Below are positions 6,888-9,434 of a DNA stretch of 9,434 nucleotides, in pieces. The notes under the pieces were generated by a model. It saw only the letters and a list, made by a program, of their open reading frames with translations. It was not told where the DNA came from and did no database searches. The position numbers and the translations under genes were made by a program. The first letter of the stretch is position 1. Each line of letters begins with the position of its first letter. This DNA is from Vicinamibacteria bacterium (GTDB lineage: Bacteria; Acidobacteriota; Vicinamibacteria; Vicinamibacterales; UBA2999). Location: positions 1 to 9,434 of the forward strand of contig JAICEG010000185.1 in NCBI GenBank assembly GCA_025924295.1, given 5' to 3'.

Positions 6888-7501
6888 GGCTGTTTCAGGA
6901 GCATGCCCCTGGCAGAGGCCTGCATGTGACGGACAAACTGGTCGAGCGCACGCGGTTCGGCGAGACCACCGCGGAGGGTTCTGCTCGCCAGCACGCGTTG
7001 CCGGGCAAAGAAGATGAGGATCGGGGGCATGATCGACAGGTGGGTCAGCAACGGGTCGACGTCGCGGAACGTGCCTTCGCGCTTCCCCTGTGCGATGACA
7101 TCCGCGACGCCGGCGAGCACGGCGTTCATCATCTGAAAGGTCGCCGCGTCGAAGTGCGGCGCCCTGGCGGCCAGCTCGCGCAGCATGATCGGCGGGAACC
7201 AGGGGCGGGCGGCGGCCTCTTCTACGAGCGCGCTGATCCAGGCGTCGATTTTCTCGGCAGCGGAGCCCTGGCCATCGGCGACTTCACGCACGCGCGCACC
7301 GACGGCTCCCACCATGTCGCGCACGATCTCGGAATAGAGCTCGCCCTTGCTGCCGAAGTGGTAGTAGAGCATCGCCTTGTTGACGCGGGCGCGGCTGGCG
7401 ATGCGGTCGGTGCCCGCGGCTTCATAGCCGCGCTCGGCGAACTCGTGCGCGGCCGCGCGAAAGATGGCGGTGCGTGAATCGCGCGTGAGACGTCGGGCCA
7501 T
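6884..7501 (-). CDS. TetR/AcrR-family transcriptional repressor, first gene of the efflux operon
   Basis: A 205-residue regulator if started at ATG 7501 (MARRLTRDSRTAI). The N-terminal DNA-binding domain is clear: TAIFRAAAHEFAERGYEAAG (11-30), then the helix-turn-helix TDRIASRARVNKAMLYYHFG (31-50) and SKGELYSEIV. The ligand-binding C-terminal half is variable, as usual, with a conspicuous PWFPPIML (100-107) and MPPILIFF (158-165). It overlaps the adaptor gene by an ATGA, so repressor and pump sit on one transcript. The 18-bp palindrome 6 nt upstream of the start is the expected operator. A TTG at 7513 in frame could add four residues, but it lies inside that palindrome; I prefer ATG, although no strong ribosome site is seen. 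By position it corresponds to E. coli CecR (YbiH), but orthology is not established from sequence alone. Confidence 0.92.
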   Translation of the reverse strand: MARRLTRDSRTAIFRAAAHEFAERGYEAAGTDRIASRARVNKAMLYYHFGSKGELYSEIVRDMVGAVGARVREVADGQGSAAEKIDAWISALVEEAAARPWFPPIMLRELAARAPHFDAATFQMMNAVLAGVADVIAQGKREGTFRDVDPLLTHLSIMPPILIFFARQRVLASRTLRGGLAEPRALDQFVRHMQASARGMLLKQP

Positions 7502-7506
7502 CCAGT

Positions 7507-7524
7507 TAACCAACTAGTTAGTTA
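7507..7524. promoter_or_regulatory. Predicted TetR-family operator (18-bp palindrome)
   Basis: TAACCAACTAGTTAGTTA reads the same on both strands apart from one pair (7511 C opposite 7520 A), centred on CTAG. It starts 6 nt upstream of the repressor's ATG and lies within an AT-rich pocket (about 7506-7534) in otherwise GC-rich DNA. It is immediately downstream of the putative -10 and would cover the transcription start. Size, symmetry and position fit an autoregulatory TetR operator. A further weaker CTAGT...ACTAG pairing spans 7514-7534. Confidence 0.75.
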
Positions 7525-7527
7525 CTA

Positions 7528-7557
7528 TTACTAGAGCAGGCGGCCAACACCTGTCAA
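7528..7557 (-). promoter_or_regulatory. Predicted sigma-70-type promoter of the efflux operon
   Basis: On the minus strand a perfect TTGACA (7557-7552) is followed after 18 nt by TAGTAA (7533-7528). Other weak -10 options are CTAGTA at 17 nt and AGTAAT at 19 nt. The expected start of transcription falls around 7520-7523, inside the palindrome, so the leader would be about 20 nt. The -35 match is strong; the -10 is poor, which is compatible with a repressed, inducible promoter. Confidence 0.55.
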
Positions 7558-7591
7558 GGTGGGGAAAACACGGAGAGAGTCACGCTGCCTT

Positions 7592-7617
7592 GGCGGGTCC
7601 ACAACGCAGGACCCGCC
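7592..7617. repeat. Perfect 9-bp inverted repeat upstream of the epimerase-like gene
   Basis: GGCGGGTCC (7592-7600) and GGACCCGCC (7609-7617) pair perfectly around the 8-nt loop ACAACGCA. It lies between the divergent efflux promoter and the start codon at 7632. There is no T-run, so it does not look like a terminator. It could be a leader hairpin or one copy of a dispersed palindromic (REP-like) repeat. A GGCGGGTC also appears at 8528-8535, just after the stop codon of the same gene. Confidence 0.6.
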
Positions 7618-7631
7618 CTACACTGAAGGTC

Positions 7632-8525
7632 ATGTCGAGAATCGTCGTCGCAGGCGGCACCGGGCTGCTGGGCACTGCGCTCGCCGGTGCGCTCCGGCGC
7701 GACGGGCGCACGGTCGTCGTGTTGACCCGTCATCCGAGGCAGGACCAGGAAGTTCGCGGGTCCACCGACGAACGCGATCGGTCGTGGATGTCTGTGCTGG
7801 ACGGTGCCGACGCCGTCATCAACCTCGCGGGCGTGTCGATCGCCGGCGGCCGCTGGACGACAGCTCACAAGGCGGCAATTCTCGACAGCCGGGTTCAAGC
7901 GACCACTGCCCTCGTGCGCGCGTTCGCCGCGGCACGGCAGCCGCCACCAGTCTTCGTCAGCGGTTCCGCTGTGGGTTTCTATGGAGTTCGCGGCGACGAG
8001 CCGCTGACTGAGTCCAGTTCAGCGGGCTCCGACTACCTGGGACAGGTGGGCCAGCTCTGGGAGGCAGCCGCCAGCGGCGCATCCAAGCAGGCTCGAGTCG
8101 TGCTGCTTCGAACCGGGCTCGTCCTCGCGCGAGAAGGCGGTGCGCTTCCGCAGCTGGCGCTGCCCTTCAAGCTCTTCGCCGGCGGCCCTGCCGGAACCGG
8201 ACGTCAGTTCATCTCGTGGATTCACATCCACGACTGGGTCGCGATGGTGATGTGGGCGCTTGCCGAACAGCCGATCGCCGGTCCACTCAACGCCACAGCG
8301 CCGGGCCCGGTGACCAACGCGGAACTTGCGCGAACGCTCGGGCGGGTACTGAAGCGCCCGTCGTGGCTGAGGGCACCCGCCTTCGGTCTCCGGATCGTGC
8401 TGGGCGAGATGGCTGACGCGCTGGTCCTCGGCGGGCAGCGCGTGTTGCCCGAAGTCGCGCACGAACGAGGATTCGTCTTTCGCTATCCGACACTCGAGTC
8501 GGCGCTGCGAGAGATCTATCAGTAA
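7632..8525 (+). CDS. TIGR01777-family epimerase-like NAD(P)-binding protein (YfcH/SDR39U1 type)
   Basis: A 297-residue atypical short-chain dehydrogenase/reductase. The Rossmann motif GGTGLLG is at 8-14, followed by ALRRDGRTVVVLTRHP. DGADAVINLAGVSIAGGRW (about 57-75), the family-typical FVSGSAVGFYG, then LLRTGLVLAREGGALPQL and RQFISWIHIHDWV mark the TIGR01777 fold. The C-terminal part (GPLNATAPGPVTNAELARTLG, then GEMADALVLGGQRVLP and FVFRYPTLESAL) is the DUF1731 domain. Length is normal for the family (about 300). I start at ATG 7632, which puts the glycine motif at the usual place; the TTG at 7590 would run through the hairpin repeat. GAAGG (7625-7629) is only 2 nt from the ATG, close for a ribosome site. 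The biochemical role of this family is poorly defined (a link to cell division is reported for cyanobacterial homologues), so no substrate is given. It is divergent from the efflux operon and probably independent. Confidence 0.9.
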   Translation: MSRIVVAGGTGLLGTALAGALRRDGRTVVVLTRHPRQDQEVRGSTDERDRSWMSVLDGADAVINLAGVSIAGGRWTTAHKAAILDSRVQATTALVRAFAAARQPPPVFVSGSAVGFYGVRGDEPLTESSSAGSDYLGQVGQLWEAAASGASKQARVVLLRTGLVLAREGGALPQLALPFKLFAGGPAGTGRQFISWIHIHDWVAMVMWALAEQPIAGPLNATAPGPVTNAELARTLGRVLKRPSWLRAPAFGLRIVLGEMADALVLGGQRVLPEVAHERGFVFRYPTLESALREIYQ

Positions 8526-8885
8526 CCGGCGGGTCTGCCTTCGACATAGAAGGAGAAAGCCCCGTCAACTCTTCTCACTCGAAAGTCTCGGTAGAGCCTG
8601 CACCGGCGTCTCCTCCGCTCATCACGACACACCGAGGCGGTGACGCACTGAGCCTACGGGGGTCTTGCAGCCAGCATTTCCGCCGAGACTTCACGCCGAC
8701 TCCGTGACGCTCCCAAGGAGGCAGTGCCCGCAGCGTTGGGGTACGTAGCCGATCCGGCGCATGAACGAGTCGCGGCTTCGCATGGCCGAGAGCCCTGATT
8801 GAAGCTTGATGGAGTTGAGGCGCAGCCAATTTGCCTCTGTGCCTCACCGCCTCTGTGTGTCGCAGGGGAGCGGAGGAGTGGAGGG
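8526..8885. other. Gene-poor intergenic stretch of 360 nt
   Basis: No convincing gene lies between the epimerase stop and the DUF1501 stop (convergent genes). It holds a weak stem CCTTC/GAAGG (8538-8553) after the epimerase gene, without a T-run, and the inverted repeat listed separately. A perfect 9-bp inverted pair AAGTCTCGG (8583-8591) and CCGAGACTT (8683-8691) is also present. A short minus-strand frame of 30 codons (8783-8691) carries a CGHC. The GCCTCTGTGCCTC-type stretch at 8833-8860 is low-complexity and resembles repeats common between genes in this type of genome (inference). Long open frames across the stretch are antisense or read-through shadows. Confidence 0.6.
8610..8878. repeat. 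Imperfect 43/44-nt inverted repeat enclosing 182 nt
   Basis: The plus-strand sequence at 8835-8878 (starting CTCTGTGCCTCACCGCCTCT) matches the minus-strand sequence of 8652-8610 (starting CTCAGTGCGTCACCGCCTCG). The match covers about 44 positions with about seven mismatches and one gap, including the identical GAGCGGAGGAG at the far end. The similarity stops at both ends and does not extend into the middle or the flanks. No target-site duplication is evident and there is no transposase. It could be a small non-autonomous element with terminal inverted repeats, or two oppositely placed copies of one dispersed intergenic repeat. Confidence 0.65.
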
Positions 8886-9434
8886 TTAGACGATTGGCGG
8901 CGCACCAGCACGGAAGTCGCTGCCGAGTATCGCCGTCGAGCTCGCGCCAAGCCAGTTGTCGAGTACTCGCGCGTACACCGAGCGGAAGTCCGTTTCGTGT
9001 CGCACGTCTCCGCCGTTGTTTTCGAGTGTCGGATTGCCAGGCGCGGGGTTGAGCGACGGCGCTGTGCCATAGATCCCGCCACGCACCGCGCCACCGATGG
9101 CCATCATCACAGCCGCCGCACCGTGATCGGTGCCTGAACTTCCGTTCTCGGAAATGCGGCGGCCGAACTCGGAGAACTGCAGGATGAGCGTGTCTGACAG
9201 TAGTCCCTGATTCCGGAGATCGGTGTAGAACGTGGCAAGGCCGTCGTTGAAGGTCCCCATCAAGGTGGTGTAGGCGCCGCCGCCCTGAGCTCCCTGGCTC
9301 GCGTGCGTGTCGTAGCCGCCGGTCTGCACCCAATACACGCGCGTGCCGGTGCCACGCACGATCGATCCCGCCACGGTGCGCAGAGCAATCGCGAAGCCGT
9401 TGTTCGGGTACGCCACCGTGCCGCCGTAGGCGGC
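8886..9434 (-). CDS. DUF1501 family protein, C-terminal part
   Basis: The last 182 codons of a gene running off the right edge; the frame is open to the last base (AAYGGTVAYPNNGFAIAL at the truncated end) and stops at TAA 8888-8886. Diagnostic DUF1501 motifs are VYWVQTGGYDTHASQG, then LILQFSEFGRRISENGSSG, TDHGAAAVMMAIGGAVRGG and IYG-x-x-P. It ends with the usual TDFRSVYARVLDNWLGA and ILGSDFRAGAPPIV, so the C-terminus appears complete. Members are predicted to be exported (often Tat signals, not visible here) and related to the alkaline phosphatase/sulfatase fold. They often accompany a DUF1800 gene, which could lie beyond the window. The catalytic role is not established. The GTG at 9416 is internal, not the start. 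Confidence 0.92.
   Translation of the reverse strand, partial: AAYGGTVAYPNNGFAIALRTVAGSIVRGTGTRVYWVQTGGYDTHASQGAQGGGAYTTLMGTFNDGLATFYTDLRNQGLLSDTLILQFSEFGRRISENGSSGTDHGAAAVMMAIGGAVRGGIYGTAPSLNPAPGNPTLENNGGDVRHETDFRSVYARVLDNWLGASSTAILGSDFRAGAPPIV

Noticed and set aside
5883..6929. A 348-codon plus-strand open frame, longer than the adaptor gene it overlaps.
   Set aside because: It is fully antisense to the adaptor, whose lipobox, lipoyl halves and YbhG motifs are unmistakable. The plus-strand product is Arg/Asp/Leu-rich without domains, as expected from the third-position GC bias of a high-GC gene.
8575..9333. A 252-codon minus-strand open frame spanning the DUF1501 gene end and the intergenic stretch.
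   Set aside because: It is a different frame from the DUF1501 gene over most of its length, Arg/His/Pro-rich, with no recognisable motif. It runs through the inverted repeat and is best explained as lack of stops in GC-rich DNA.

Overview
This is a high-GC bacterial window with one dominant locus: a seven-gene, minus-strand, translationally coupled operon (7501 down to 469) encoding a regulator and a complete ABC-2-type tripartite efflux pump. Transcription order is TetR-family repressor, periplasmic adaptor (HlyD/YbhG type, predicted lipoprotein), ABC ATPase A, TolC-family outer-membrane channel, ABC ATPase B, permease A (YbhS type), permease B (YbhR type). Every junction is tight: ATGA overlaps of 4 nt three times, overlaps of 8 nt and 1 nt, and one 1-nt gap. 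A promoter (-35 TTGACA) with an 18-bp near-perfect palindrome just downstream lies in front of the TetR gene, which suggests an autoregulated, inducible unit. Motifs and order match the E. coli cecR-ybhG-ybhF-ybhS-ybhR arrangement (comparison from memory). Here the double-ATPase YbhF is represented by two separate genes with a TolC gene between them. The two ATPases carry complementary defects that predict one canonical and one degenerate ATP site.

Left of the operon is the C-terminal end of a PQQ-dependent sugar dehydrogenase (glucose/sorbosone dehydrogenase family, plus strand, cut by the window edge). The convergent space between it and the last permease is filled by an unusual array: 13 GTTC cores followed by 12 GAAC cores, spaced 7 nt (twice 6 nt) in an arrangement that is mirror-symmetric between the arms. 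This is the most unusual non-coding signal in the window.

Right of the operon, divergently transcribed, is a TIGR01777/YfcH-type NAD(P)-binding epimerase-like protein (7632-8525). A perfect 9-bp inverted repeat lies just before it. A gene-poor stretch of 360 nt follows (8526-8885), containing a 43/44-nt imperfect inverted repeat. The window ends in the C-terminal part of a DUF1501 protein (minus strand, cut by the right edge).

Organism: GC-rich Gram-negative (outer-membrane channel, lipoprotein adaptor). The mix of DUF1501, a PQQ-type sugar dehydrogenase, an ABC-2 efflux operon and GTTC/GAAC intergenic arrays is reminiscent of Acidobacteriota, perhaps the Vicinamibacteria. That placement is inference only; no rRNA or marker gene is present. 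I see no tRNA, rRNA, CRISPR array, transposase or phage gene.
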